Positions 36,001 through 43,150 of a DNA stretch of 64,000 bases are shown piece by piece. The stretch comes from Desulfarculales bacterium UBA702 (lineage in GTDB: Bacteria; Desulfobacterota; Syntrophobacteria; Syntrophobacterales; Syntrophobacteraceae), in assembly GCA_002298165.1 (NCBI GenBank), contig DBMI01000059.1, positions 57,524 through 121,523 of the forward strand. Direction: 5' to 3'. How positions within the stretch are numbered: position 1 is the stretch's first letter; each line of letters opens with the position of its first letter. The position numbers and the translations under genes are program-made. The notes under the pieces are model-generated. The model saw only the letters and a program-made list of their open reading frames with translations. It had not been told where the DNA came from and searched no databases.

Positions 36001-37993
36001 TGTCCAGTATGCAAAAGAGTTGGCGGGCAAAAACGATGCCCAGGGTCTTCAAATGATCATCGATACAGTTGTAAGAGAAAATAATGGCGCTGCTCTTTGG
36101 CGCCGACTTCTCCTATTGGGGGCAGAATTTCCGGATATTTTGGGCACACGTCTGGTGCCTTTGGCTCAGGCATTGCCGATCCTGAAGGGATATGATACCT
36201 CGCGGGAGGCCGGTGAATTCTTGAAACAGGTTTTCCCTCTTTTGCCAACCACTGACCGTGAACAAATCGAGCAGGCTATCCTTTCCATTCCCCAAACCGT
36301 TCCCGCTGACCGGCAGGAAGCGGCAGAGGGCGTGAGGAATCGGCTCCTCGGCTGTTTGGTCCTTTCGGATCTGGTCACTCAAGAAGCCCAATCACTACTT
36401 TCCGAATTGCAAACTGCCGATCAGGTCCCGGTGAATAGAGTCTCGGAAGGGGTAAGAGTTACGAGCAGAGAGTACAGGGAAGAAGACTACCTCAGTGACC
36501 AAGGGGTGCCGGTCAATGACGAGCCGAACCGCCGGATGCGTGAACTTGAAACCCCGATAAAAGAGTTTATTGAAAAATACAGGAATGAAGTTCCTTCTTC
36601 GCAAGAAGCTCAATCGATTATTCCGGCAGTAATAGAGCTGCGAGAAGCAATACAGAGTGCCGATGCCGACGGCGTCCACCCTGAACAGCGCGACTATGCT
36701 CGGAATAAGCTCGGCGAAATATGCAGTACCATTGCCAGGACCGATGACATTGATTGTCAGGAGGAAACTGGCAAAGTCGTGAGAGACATACTACTAGAAT
36801 TCAGCACTCATCCCGAACCGACCTACAATCCGCAATCGGATGAACACTTTAATGAATTTACTTCCTGGAGTCCTGCGCCACGAGTTGAAGCCGCGCGCGG
36901 ATTGATTGCGCTTGCAAGTGAAGAAAGCTGTGCAGATGATACATTGCTTCAGGCCATCGACCGATTAAGCCGGGATAGCGTTGCAGCTGTCCGGCATCAA
37001 ATAGCGCATGGCCTGCGTTACCTTTACGTAACGGCCAATAGTCTCATGTGGGACATCGTCGAGCGATTCGCTCGGACTGAACCGAATCGCGGAGTACTTC
37101 AACATTTTCTGCCTGAACCGCTTTCCCACCTTTGCAACGCAGATATGGAGAGAGTGGTTGATCTGACCTTTATAATTCTTAATCGCATTGCGGACGGTCC
37201 TGGCAGCCGGAAGGTGCGCAATGGTTGTTTGGAAATTATTAACGGATTGTATTTATGGAGGAATAATGAACGGTGCTCAGAGTTAATGAAGGCGCTGGCC
37301 GTCCAAGTTGATCAATTTGACGATGTTCAGACCATCTTGGGACATTTTCGCGCGGCCTCCACTTTCGGGCTGGATTCACCTGACGATCCGGATAAGAAAG
37401 CGGTAAGAGATCGGACCTATGAACTAGTAGAAAGCATTCTCGACACACTTCTTGTTCGTTATGCAGAATTGGATACGCTTTCGCAAAGAACGGATACTGA
37501 TTGGACCGATGAGGAGAAAAGCCGGGCACAGAATATTGTGCGACTTATCGATCATATAGCCAGTGATGTATACTTTTCCTCGGGCGCATTCAGCGATAAA
37601 CAAGACAGCACCGGCGGTATCACGCCTGATAAAAAGGCAGAAAATTTTTACGAAGAAAGCAGCACAATTCTGGACAAACTCTCGACCGTCTCCATGCCCA
37701 ATGTAACTCATCATCTTCTGGAAACACTTCAGTTTTTTATTCCCCTAGATCCGAAAGGAGTTCTTCTTAGGATCGGGCAAGTTTTAGAGTCCGGGAAAAA
37801 AGGTGGGTACCAGTTCGAATCGCTGGGAGCGCAACTGTTTGTAAAAATAGTGCAGCGCTATCTGGCGGAATACGGTGATCTCCTTCAGCATGATCAGGAA
37901 TGCCGTCATGTCCTCATGAATGCATTGAACATTTTTGTGGCTTGGCCCGAAGCACGGCAGCTCACATATCAGCTGGACGATATCTTTAGGTGA
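33035..37993 (+). CDS. Large nuclease-STAND NTPase, Avs-like antiviral protein
   Basis: The 1652-residue protein has three visible parts. Residues 1-110 read GGMEFQHRVAAWLAVAIL, then Glu54, Asp60-Asp61 and an N-x-Lys at 75-77 (LFLNAKRNL), which fits a Cap4/Mrr-type restriction nuclease core. Residues 310-560 are a P-loop NTPase with GEPGAGKSG (330-338) and VFLVIDALDAAR (Walker B Asp near 398), as in STAND proteins. From about 640 to the end it is almost entirely helical and repeat-like, the region that senses ligand in Avs proteins. Avs members of this design detect phage proteins and then degrade DNA. There are no partner genes within a few kilobases. Third-position AT use looks higher than in the neighbouring metabolic genes, consistent with transfer. 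The assignment by architecture is reasonable; the trigger is unknown. Confidence 0.72.
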   Translation: MSDSGSGGGAATAGGMEFQHRVAAWLAVAILAEKGTALLWDLGSATFLEALRCESGMSVDDILVRSSQSGLLFLNAKRNLSLSRRPDSEFASAVGQFVKQFLAGKNKTSQIPGFDRPLEQGRDRLILAVGPGSSAPVKTHLRNILDRLRRPAPGVTLSTAHNNEDEKNALETIIELIRTAWQGSTGNLPTDEEILELLRLLYVQEFAVEAGGAQELQARTLLRTVILQDPDQADAAWTHLINECSRMATNRSGADRSAFQRILNEAQFPQKATFSYQPDIELLQQHSRQTLANLKPYSEITVQNKTIKIIRDCRSAFSNAALDRSVLVVGEPGAGKSGAMHDFVQSLEDSQGQFIFLAVDRLASESLGELRQELGLQHELFDIIDHWPTTAPVFLVIDALDAARAEPKMRLYRDIIRRVMARNANWRVVASIRKFDLRNSKELQQLFSGNPVDGFSDPEFPRITHLNVRQLSDDELGQIAAQSTELHQLVQSASLELIKIIRTVFNLKLLAELLDSGATASELTPIRTQIELLEKYWAYRVTGEDGNEFAREGLLTEIAQKMVETRTLRVTVRQLSAPVDSRSLNELLRNHVLIQWQSASAVTPDRNRVVFAHNILFDYAVARLLLSDESERLLDYLASDPDLFLMIRPSISLHLQHLWINEPVHHDTFWRETLLLSQDPRIPEIGKLIAPSVVADLAASPNDFQQLLGALSGADADQRPSAEKTFTHIVGSIVSRPNKELLAGSEAGPWSDLTENVSRELNNTNVLPLTSLIQAACEHFADFTTEQQDKFGLAGRRVLEFAWNQPLPHEWLVIHGIKAVARTFASDSSASATLLRRAIEPEHLAQYGYRELSWIGREIINILPHDPQLVADIYAAAFSFQESSQETTAMGNSRILSMTSNRRQDYSMGLYQLSEVFPQFLSQAPAQALEALITAVEFYAQNERAVGNQSIESFNFDGQEAHVQIDHSSIWDSGDTHRHDEQLKMLDAFVQYAKELAGKNDAQGLQMIIDTVVRENNGAALWRRLLLLGAEFPDILGTRLVPLAQALPILKGYDTSREAGEFLKQVFPLLPTTDREQIEQAILSIPQTVPADRQEAAEGVRNRLLGCLVLSDLVTQEAQSLLSELQTADQVPVNRVSEGVRVTSREYREEDYLSDQGVPVNDEPNRRMRELETPIKEFIEKYRNEVPSSQEAQSIIPAVIELREAIQSADADGVHPEQRDYARNKLGEICSTIARTDDIDCQEETGKVVRDILLEFSTHPEPTYNPQSDEHFNEFTSWSPAPRVEAARGLIALASEESCADDTLLQAIDRLSRDSVAAVRHQIAHGLRYLYVTANSLMWDIVERFARTEPNRGVLQHFLPEPLSHLCNADMERVVDLTFIILNRIADGPGSRKVRNGCLEIINGLYLWRNNERCSELMKALAVQVDQFDDVQTILGHFRAASTFGLDSPDDPDKKAVRDRTYELVESILDTLLVRYAELDTLSQRTDTDWTDEEKSRAQNIVRLIDHIASDVYFSSGAFSDKQDSTGGITPDKKAENFYEESSTILDKLSTVSMPNVTHHLLETLQFFIPLDPKGVLLRIGQVLESGKKGGYQFESLGAQLFVKIVQRYLAEYGDLLQHDQECRHVLMNALNIFVAWPEARQLTYQLDDIFR

Positions 37994-38114
37994 ACTGAGG
38001 TCATGCGTGAACCGCCTGATGGGGCGGGCATGGTCCAACATGATGCCCCTAGCTCACCCCGCCGACCCCGAAGCAGCACTACATCGAAAAGCGAATTATT
38101 CGCAGCCAAGATCG

Positions 38115-38163
38115 ATAGTTCCTAAATTACACCCCCAAAAATCAGCCGACTTTTAGGAACTAT
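38115..38163. terminator. Inverted repeat after the Avs-like gene, possible terminator
   Basis: ATAGTTCCTAAA at 38115-38126 pairs perfectly with TTTAGGAACTAT at 38152-38163 around a 25-base loop. It lies 120 bases after the stop. No T-run follows directly, so its role as terminator is uncertain; it could also be an old element end. Confidence 0.45.
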
Positions 38164-38231
38164 TGTGTTTTGAGACTACGATTTTAGCTAGGATTTTAAT
38201 GGTTTAGTATGTGTTTGGCATTTGTCATACT

Positions 38232-38263
38232 ATTTAAAAATTGAAGTTTCCCGCCGCACTCCC
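38232..38263. repeat. Right copy of an ATTTAAAAATTG/CCGCC unit
   Basis: ATTTAAAAATTG, a short divergent stretch and CCGCCGCACTCCC match the unit at 32757-32790. Both are in the same orientation, about 5.5 kb apart. Confidence 0.55.
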
Positions 38264-38661
38264 GTAACCCGCATTATCCATGAATCACGGTCACAGCTCG
38301 TAAGGACAATGAGAACGGAGTGCTCAGGGGCTTGAGACGATTTTGGCGCCAAAAACACGGTCCCTGCTTGATTTGACGCCACCCTTCTGTGGCGATATTG
38401 TACCACCATCGGGCATTTACACGCATGTTCCATTGGCAGAGATTCGAAAATTGATGATGTTTTGGATCAGGCTGATTAACTGTTTAACCGACTGAGGCTA
38501 CGATGAAAAAGCTAAATGCGTCAGCACTGGCTGTTGGATAACATGAAAGGCCATTTAATCCGAACAGGTCACTAACATTCAGAGTGGTCCAAAAAAATGG
38601 GGCAGGTCACTCACGCGCATTATGCCGGTGCGAGTGTCATGGCGGGTGCGGCAGTGGTGTC

Positions 38662-39507
38662 TTATCTCATGCTCCGCAGCCGTCTTATTCGCTCCTCAAT
38701 GGGGGGATGAGTACTGAAAAGGCTCGCAAAGCTTTTACCCGACAGAGGGTTTACGATAAACATATGCGCGGTCGAGGGATTGGCATCCATCGGCATGCGC
38801 TCCGATGCCATTGCCAACTTTTCCAAAGCGCGGGCGAGCCCCTCGGGGTTATGCGCCAGATGCGCACCCGTCTCATCGGCAAGATATTCGCGACTCCTCG
38901 ATATGGCGAGTTGAATCAGCGTTGCCGCAATCGGAGCCAGCACGGCCGTAACAATCAGGCCGATAAAACCCCCGCCCTCATCATCATCGCTGCTTCGGCC
39001 GCCGAAGATCGCGGCCCACCGGGCCATGCTGGCCAGGATCATTATGGCCCCGGCAAGTGTTGCAGCAATGGAGCTTACCAGGATATCACGATTCCTTACA
39101 TGGCCCAGCTCGTGCGCGAGAACGCCCTTGATTTCATCGGGCGTCAGGATGCGCATTATTCCCTCTGTCACCGCAACGGCCGCGTGCTCGGGGTTTCTTC
39201 CGGTTGCGAATGCATTCGGAGTCTCTTCGGGGATAATATATATGCTCGGCATCGGCAGCCCCGCCTCACTGGTAAGCTCGCGAACTATTCTGTAGAGTCC
39301 CGGATTATCCTGCTCCTCGATAGGCTGTGCATGGTACATTGCAAGGACGATTTTATCGGAGAACCAGTAGCTTCCGATGTTCATTACGAATGCGAGGATC
39401 AGGGCGATGTACATCCCCTGACGGCCGCCCATCAAATCGCCCACCCAAATGATCAGCACGGTTAGAAGAGCGAGAAGAACTGTAGTTCTAACTCTGCTGT
39501 CGATCAT
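38662..39507 (-). CDS. htpX: HtpX-type membrane zinc metalloprotease
   Basis: The 281-residue protein has two N-terminal membrane spans (about 5-45) and a second pair (about 148-195). HELGH at 132-136 is the zinc-binding, catalytic motif, and SREYLADE near 205 supplies the third ligand Glu. HtpX cleaves misfolded or damaged cytoplasmic-membrane proteins together with FtsH. The typical [13 protein letters not shown] tail is present as [14 protein letters not shown]. An overlapping open frame on the opposite strand is a shadow of this gene. No ribosome-binding site stands out, but the start matches family members. Confidence 0.95.
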   Translation of the reverse strand: MIDSRVRTTVLLALLTVLIIWVGDLMGGRQGMYIALILAFVMNIGSYWFSDKIVLAMYHAQPIEEQDNPGLYRIVRELTSEAGLPMPSIYIIPEETPNAFATGRNPEHAAVAVTEGIMRILTPDEIKGVLAHELGHVRNRDILVSSIAATLAGAIMILASMARWAAIFGGRSSDDDEGGGFIGLIVTAVLAPIAATLIQLAISRSREYLADETGAHLAHNPEGLARALEKLAMASERMPMDANPSTAHMFIVNPLSGKSFASLFSTHPPIEERIRRLRSMR

Positions 39508-39671
39508 TTATTCCCTCCTTCGGACCCCATCTAACTTCACAAAGCCCCCGCTTCAGTAAAAGAAGGCCGATTGAAAATGGTTTTTCCTAAAAGCGCGGGG
39601 GCGAAACTTCACTGCCGGGGCCAACCACAATAAGTAATCATCTAAAAGCGAAGCGCAATAGAGCTAACCGG

Positions 39672-39705
39672 AAAAAAAACAGCCCCTGCTCGAAAAGTGG
39701 GGCTG
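39672..39705 (-). terminator. Rho-independent terminator after the small basic gene
   Basis: Read on the minus strand, CAGCCCC pairs with GGGGCTG across 12 bases and is followed by eight T. It follows the stop of the 73-residue gene by about 60 bases. Confidence 0.85.
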
Positions 39706-39765
39706 CCTAACTCCTACAGCAATACTGGGATCAGCTTGAACCGGCCAAAACATTAAGGCGGCAAC

Positions 39766-39987
39766 TTACTTATCTTCCCTGCGCGCGGCAACTTGCCATT
39801 GCTCGGGGAGAGGTTGCGGGCCCGGCGTTATTCCGGCAATATCAGGATCTACATCACCGGTGACCGGTTGACGCTCAGCTTTGGCTTTTTTGGCCTCCAC
39901 GCGGCGGGCTTCCTTGTCTTTTTTCTTTTGCTGCTTTTCGTGCTCCCTTTCCCGCTTCTGAAAGGTGGCCTTGGATCTTTGAGCCAT
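39766..39987 (-). CDS. Small, highly basic conserved hypothetical protein
   Basis: The 73-residue protein opens MAQRSKATFQKREREHEKQQ, then a Lys/Arg/Glu-rich helix, and ends with Pro-rich PDIAGITPGPQPLPEQW. This opening is shared by short proteins in several Desulfobacterota and Acidobacteria, as far as I recall, but none has a known function. The basic coiled-coil part could bind RNA or DNA. A strong terminator follows. It lies 60 bases before the RRM protein gene, on the same strand, so a common transcript is possible but unproven. Confidence 0.75.
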   Translation of the reverse strand: MAQRSKATFQKREREHEKQQKKKDKEARRVEAKKAKAERQPVTGDVDPDIAGITPGPQPLPEQWQVAARREDK

Positions 39988-40048
39988 AATTCACTCCAAA
40001 TTTGGAATCACCTGATTCATCCGGGTAAATATTTGAAACCCTAATCAG

Positions 40049-40321
40049 TTAATATCTCGGCCCTCGACTGGGCCGCTTGGAGGGGGGTTTCGCCTGGCTG
40101 AGCCGGATAACCTGATCTTTCAGTCGGCTTCCGTTCAGGCCTTTCATAGCCTTGTCGGCTTCCGAATTGTTTAACATCTCGACGAATCCAAACCCTTTTG
40201 ATTGCCCGGAAAACTTGTCTTTTATTATATTTACCGAAGATACTTCTCCAAAAGCGGCGAAGGCGTCCCTTAACTCAGTCTCAGTAACGCTTCCCGCTAA
40301 ACCCCCGATATAGATGTTCAT
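40049..40321 (-). CDS. RNA-recognition-motif (RRM) protein
   Basis: ATG at 40321 has GAGGAG eight bases upstream; the longer open frame has no such signal. The 90-residue protein is one RRM. MNIYIGGLAGS carries RNP2 and GQSKGFGFVEM carries RNP1, the two RNA-binding strands. A basic Ser/Arg/Pro tail, SKRPSRGPRY, follows. Such single-RRM proteins in bacteria, often called RbpA-like, bind single-stranded RNA and commonly rise at low temperature. The neighbour csp, also a nucleic acid chaperone, lies upstream on the same strand. Confidence 0.92.
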   Translation of the reverse strand: MNIYIGGLAGSVTETELRDAFAAFGEVSSVNIIKDKFSGQSKGFGFVEMLNNSEADKAMKGLNGSRLKDQVIRLSQAKPPSKRPSRGPRY

Positions 40322-40388
40322 ATTTGCACTCCTCTGGTTCGATTTAAATACAACAGGAATTTTGAATCCGCGGATTAATAGAGCTTCC

Positions 40389-40419
40389 AAAAAAAGAGCC
40401 GGAGAGTTTTCTCCGGCTC
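40389..40419 (-). terminator. Rho-independent terminator of the cold-shock gene
   Basis: On the minus strand GAGCCGGAG, AAAA, CTCCGGCTC is followed by seven T. It ends the csp transcript 40 bases after its stop. Confidence 0.93.
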
Positions 40420-40461
40420 ATTCTCATCTCGCAGGATCGGATAAAGATTCTTCTGTTATGC

Positions 40462-40662
40462 TTAAATCTTTTTAACCTGAGTGGCCTGCGGGCCTTTTGG
40501 GCCTCTTTCTTCGACAAAGCTCACTCGCTCGCCTTCAGTAAGAGACTTGAACCCACTGCCCTCAATAGCGGAGAAATGCACGAACAGATCGCCCCCGCCG
40601 TCCTTCTCAATAAATCCAAAACCTTTACTCTCGTTAAACCACTTTACTCGACCTTCCGTCAT
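40462..40662 (-). CDS. Cold-shock protein (CspA family)
   Basis: The 66-residue protein is a single cold-shock OB-fold. The RNP1 motif KGFGFIE (13-19) and RNP2 [11 protein letters not shown] (25-35) are intact. It binds single-stranded RNA and DNA and relaxes RNA structures. The leader upstream (40663-40863) is long, which is usual for temperature-regulated csp mRNA, but I see no clear cold-box. Its own terminator isolates it from the RRM gene. Confidence 0.96.
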   Translation of the reverse strand: MTEGRVKWFNESKGFGFIEKDGGGDLFVHFSAIEGSGFKSLTEGERVSFVEERGPKGPQATQVKKI

Positions 40663-40863
40663 CTTAGATCCTTTTCTTGTTTTTTGACTTTTGCAGCCCT
40701 CTTCAGCTATTTAAGAATCGTTCTAATCAGGCGAAAGATCGACTCCACGGATAACTCAAGTAACTGGACGGCCTATATATGTCCGTCGATTATAGGCACT
40801 GTTCGGATAAAAAGCAAGGCATCATCGATTATACCCAACATTAATTCAAATCCGCCAAAAATC

Positions 40864-41388
40864 TCAGGGCTGGCTTTTACCTGCCGGAAGTCCTTCCAAA
40901 GCCTCCCATCTCTGGGTTATGGCTTCAAAGACCGGGTTATGTACTCCATCGGTTGTCTTCTGGTTAGCGTTCGGTCTAACCAGCTTGAAGATCTTTATTA
41001 TACTTACCAATAGCTTTACAAGGAATTCCGCCGATTCCAATCTCTGGCGATTAGCCAGGGATTTTGATTTATCGGGTTGCTCTTCCAGATCTGCTTTGCT
41101 GGCTTTTGCAATCTCGGATTCAGCGACTTTCTTTAATCCGAATATAGAATCCACTATTTCGAGATCACTCGATATTGATAGATGTTCCATTGCAAGCTTC
41201 AAAATTCCACTTCTATTAGACTGGCCCGAGCTGTCATAGATTCCCGTTACCCTGTCCAGGTAAGGGACGGCAAGGTTTGCACAATAATCCCTGATGTCGA
41301 TTACGGGAGACTGAGAGTAATTTTTAAGCTCGTCGTAGAAGTACCCGGTGGAGCGAAGGTCTTTCACCAAGGCATTTGGAATCTCCAT
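40864..41388 (-). CDS. Hypothetical protein, unrecognised
   Basis: The 174-residue product starts with ATG at 41388 and GGAGAG seven bases upstream. It opens MEIPNALVKDLRSTGYFYDE and is largely charged with helical stretches, for example SKADLEEQPDKSKSLANRQRL. There is no signal peptide, membrane segment or motif I recognise. The composition and ribosome-binding site support a real gene. No neighbour hints at a role. Confidence 0.6.
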   Translation of the reverse strand: MEIPNALVKDLRSTGYFYDELKNYSQSPVIDIRDYCANLAVPYLDRVTGIYDSSGQSNRSGILKLAMEHLSISSDLEIVDSIFGLKKVAESEIAKASKADLEEQPDKSKSLANRQRLESAEFLVKLLVSIIKIFKLVRPNANQKTTDGVHNPVFEAITQRWEALEGLPAGKSQP

Positions 41389-41477
41389 ATAATCTCTCCA
41401 TGCAATTCTCTCTCAGGGGCTTTCATAATATTTGAAACCCGAAAGAGCGAACTCCGGGTATCTCTCGAACCCGGGAG

Positions 41478-41615
41478 TTATTGAGTGAATGAAACGCACT
41501 TGTATGGGGATCTGTACTTTACCCATTCCCCTAGGTGGCATATTGTGCAATCGCATTCCTTGCAAATAATGGTTTTATCGGGCCATTCCCCGGTATCATT
41601 CCAGCACTCAGGCAT
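41478..41615 (-). CDS. Small Cys-rich protein (45 residues)
   Basis: ATG at 41615 with GGGGAG upstream opens 45 codons. Six Cys are present: Cys4, then CKECDCTICHLGEWVKY (18-34) with Cys18, 21, 23 and 26, and Cys40. The closely packed Cys suggest a zinc ribbon or metal site. The CxxC-then-GEW core resembles the small protein at 17730. It has no known name. It sits alone in a 520-base gap between the cupin and the 174-residue gene. Confidence 0.65.
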   Translation of the reverse strand: MPECWNDTGEWPDKTIICKECDCTICHLGEWVKYRSPYKCVSFTQ

Positions 41616-41912
41616 ATTTTTTCTCCCCTGATCGGTTTAAGTTAGCCACCTTGAAATTGGCAGGAGGTACGCAGGCGCCTGAAGAAGAGCACTAGCTAAC
41701 TCAATGAAGTCCTAAATATAACCTAAGCAGGGGCGATGACATTTGCAAAATTCATTCTCACACCGCTCCCATTTATACTCCTAAATCGTGAACAGGACAG
41801 TAAATTAATGCAGCCCCATTTTAAACGAGCCAAATAAATATGAGTTCAGTTGCGCTTTTAACCTGAAAACTGATGAGAATAGTGAAAGGATTTCCGGATG
41901 CCGCAGCGTCTG

Positions 41913-42278
41913 TTATTCTTCTTTTTTGACGTAGATTTCAGGGGTGAACCTGGGTGTGCATACGCACAGGAATTCGAGATCCCCGCTGCCGCAGTTGGAA
42001 ATTTTTTGAGATGCTCCGGCCGGGATAACGACAACGTCAAAGGGCCGCACAACAATCGGCCGGCCGCCATCTATTTCAACCCGGCCTTCACCTTCGATGA
42101 TCACATACCGTTCGACTGTTTCGATCAGGGCATGCAATTTAGTAGTAGCGCCGGGTTTTACGCGGGCACGTGCAATTGAACAGCCTTCGTCCTCATCCCG
42201 ATTATGAATCTCGGTGATGTAGCAACCCTCTTCGGAGAAGAATTCACTCTCAGGTTTGAAATAGGAAACGAAGCTCAT
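41913..42278 (-). CDS. Cupin-domain protein
   Basis: The 121-residue protein is a single small cupin barrel. PGATTKLHALIETVERYVIIEGEGRVEIDG spans motif 1 and FDVVVIPAGASQKISN covers motif 2. Only one His is visible in motif 1, and the motif 2 His is replaced, so the metal site is incomplete; it may bind sugars or act structurally. ATG at 42278 lies 14 bases after the hsp20 stop on the same strand, so the two are likely an operon. The substrate is unknown. Confidence 0.82.
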   Translation of the reverse strand: MSFVSYFKPESEFFSEEGCYITEIHNRDEDEGCSIARARVKPGATTKLHALIETVERYVIIEGEGRVEIDGGRPIVVRPFDVVVIPAGASQKISNCGSGDLEFLCVCTPRFTPEIYVKKEE

Positions 42279-42292
42279 CAATCAATCTTTTT

Positions 42293-42742
42293 CTAGTCTT
42301 CCTGGCGGACGACTACCCGCTGAGGCCGTTCATTTTGCGAACATAACCTGGGCACGATTATTCGAAGGACCCCTCTTTTGAGTTCAGCCCTTATCGCGTC
42401 CTGCTGAATGGGGCATGGGAGTCCGAATATACGCGAAAATGCGCCCTTTGGCCGCTCGATCACCGATTCCGCCCCATCCGGCAAATCACCATGCCTGGTG
42501 CCGTAGACCAAGAGCCGATCCGCCCTGCACTCGACCTGAAGGTCCCGATCGAGCACACCCGGTAAATCCAGGATGAATATCAGCTCCTTTTCCGAATTTA
42601 TAATATCCGCCGTCGGCACCCAATCCTGCGGAACAGGCTCGCCCCCCTCCTCACTTCCTTCCTGGAAGTTGCGCATGTAGAGCTCCTCCATGCGCTGCCT
42701 CAAAGCTTCGAGTTCTTCAATAACAATATTTTTACCTGACAC
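42293..42742 (-). CDS. Small heat-shock protein, Hsp20 (alpha-crystallin) family
   Basis: GTG at 42742 has AGGGGGA about 5 bases upstream and gives 149 residues, typical for bacterial Hsp20. An N-terminal helix (IEELEALRQRMEELYMRNFQ) precedes the alpha-crystallin domain, with DWVPTADIINSEKELIFILD and the closing AELKRGVLRIIVPR. Hsp20 holds unfolding proteins for ATP-dependent chaperones. The cupin gene follows closely. No CIRCE element is visible. Confidence 0.88.
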   Translation of the reverse strand: MSGKNIVIEELEALRQRMEELYMRNFQEGSEEGGEPVPQDWVPTADIINSEKELIFILDLPGVLDRDLQVECRADRLLVYGTRHGDLPDGAESVIERPKGAFSRIFGLPCPIQQDAIRAELKRGVLRIIVPRLCSQNERPQRVVVRQED

Positions 42743-43150
42743 AATGTCCCCCTGAAGAGTTGGTAACTCTGATTTATAATCCCGACAGGATTGAGAAACA
42801 AGGTCATTAGTCTTATGATCGGCGGATGTCAATAACGGCATCGCCTATGTGTTGCCGGAACCGGTTGAACAGCGAAGTGTCATTTTATTTTATGACATCG
42901 CCTGAGATCTGGAATTACGCTCAACCGCGGAGCCGGACAAGGTAAATGGTGGTAGACCGCTGTTATCTCTGTTCGGATAAAACAATAGTTGAGTGTCCAA
43001 ATCAAAAAATGATAGTATCCGCGCTGACTTGAGACTCGGCGGCCTTATGGCGCGCCATACCGGAAGAATAAATCGTAAGCGGTCGTTTGCCGCCCGAAAT
43101 TGCCGGAAGAACAGTCTTGTGCTCAGTTCCGGCCTGCGAGGTAGATAGAG
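42743..43150. other. Divergent region between hsp20 and proS
   Basis: The stretch separates the minus-strand hsp20-cupin pair from the plus-strand proS. It presumably contains both promoters. I see no RNA gene or repeat in it. Confidence 0.4.

Larger units (their letters stand above)
37994..38661. other. Non-coding right flank of the Avs-like gene
   Basis: The stretch holds the inverted repeat at 38115-38163, the repeat-like unit at 38232 and no convincing gene. A 67-residue minus-strand frame (38230-38433) is open but resembles no known protein and has no good start signal. The last part may be a terminator region for htpX. Confidence 0.45.

Noticed and set aside
33035..37993. Reading the large gene as a restriction-modification subunit
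   Set aside because: There is no methyltransferase or specificity gene nearby, and the STAND-type NTPase with long helical repeats does not fit a restriction enzyme.
38230..38433. 67-codon minus-strand frame right of the Avs-like gene
   Set aside because: It overlaps the repeat unit at 38232 and has no family resemblance or start signal.
38584..39465. 293-codon open frame on the plus strand
   Set aside because: It lies entirely opposite htpX, its translation is rich in His, Arg and Cys without any known fold, and htpX on the other strand is a clear gene.
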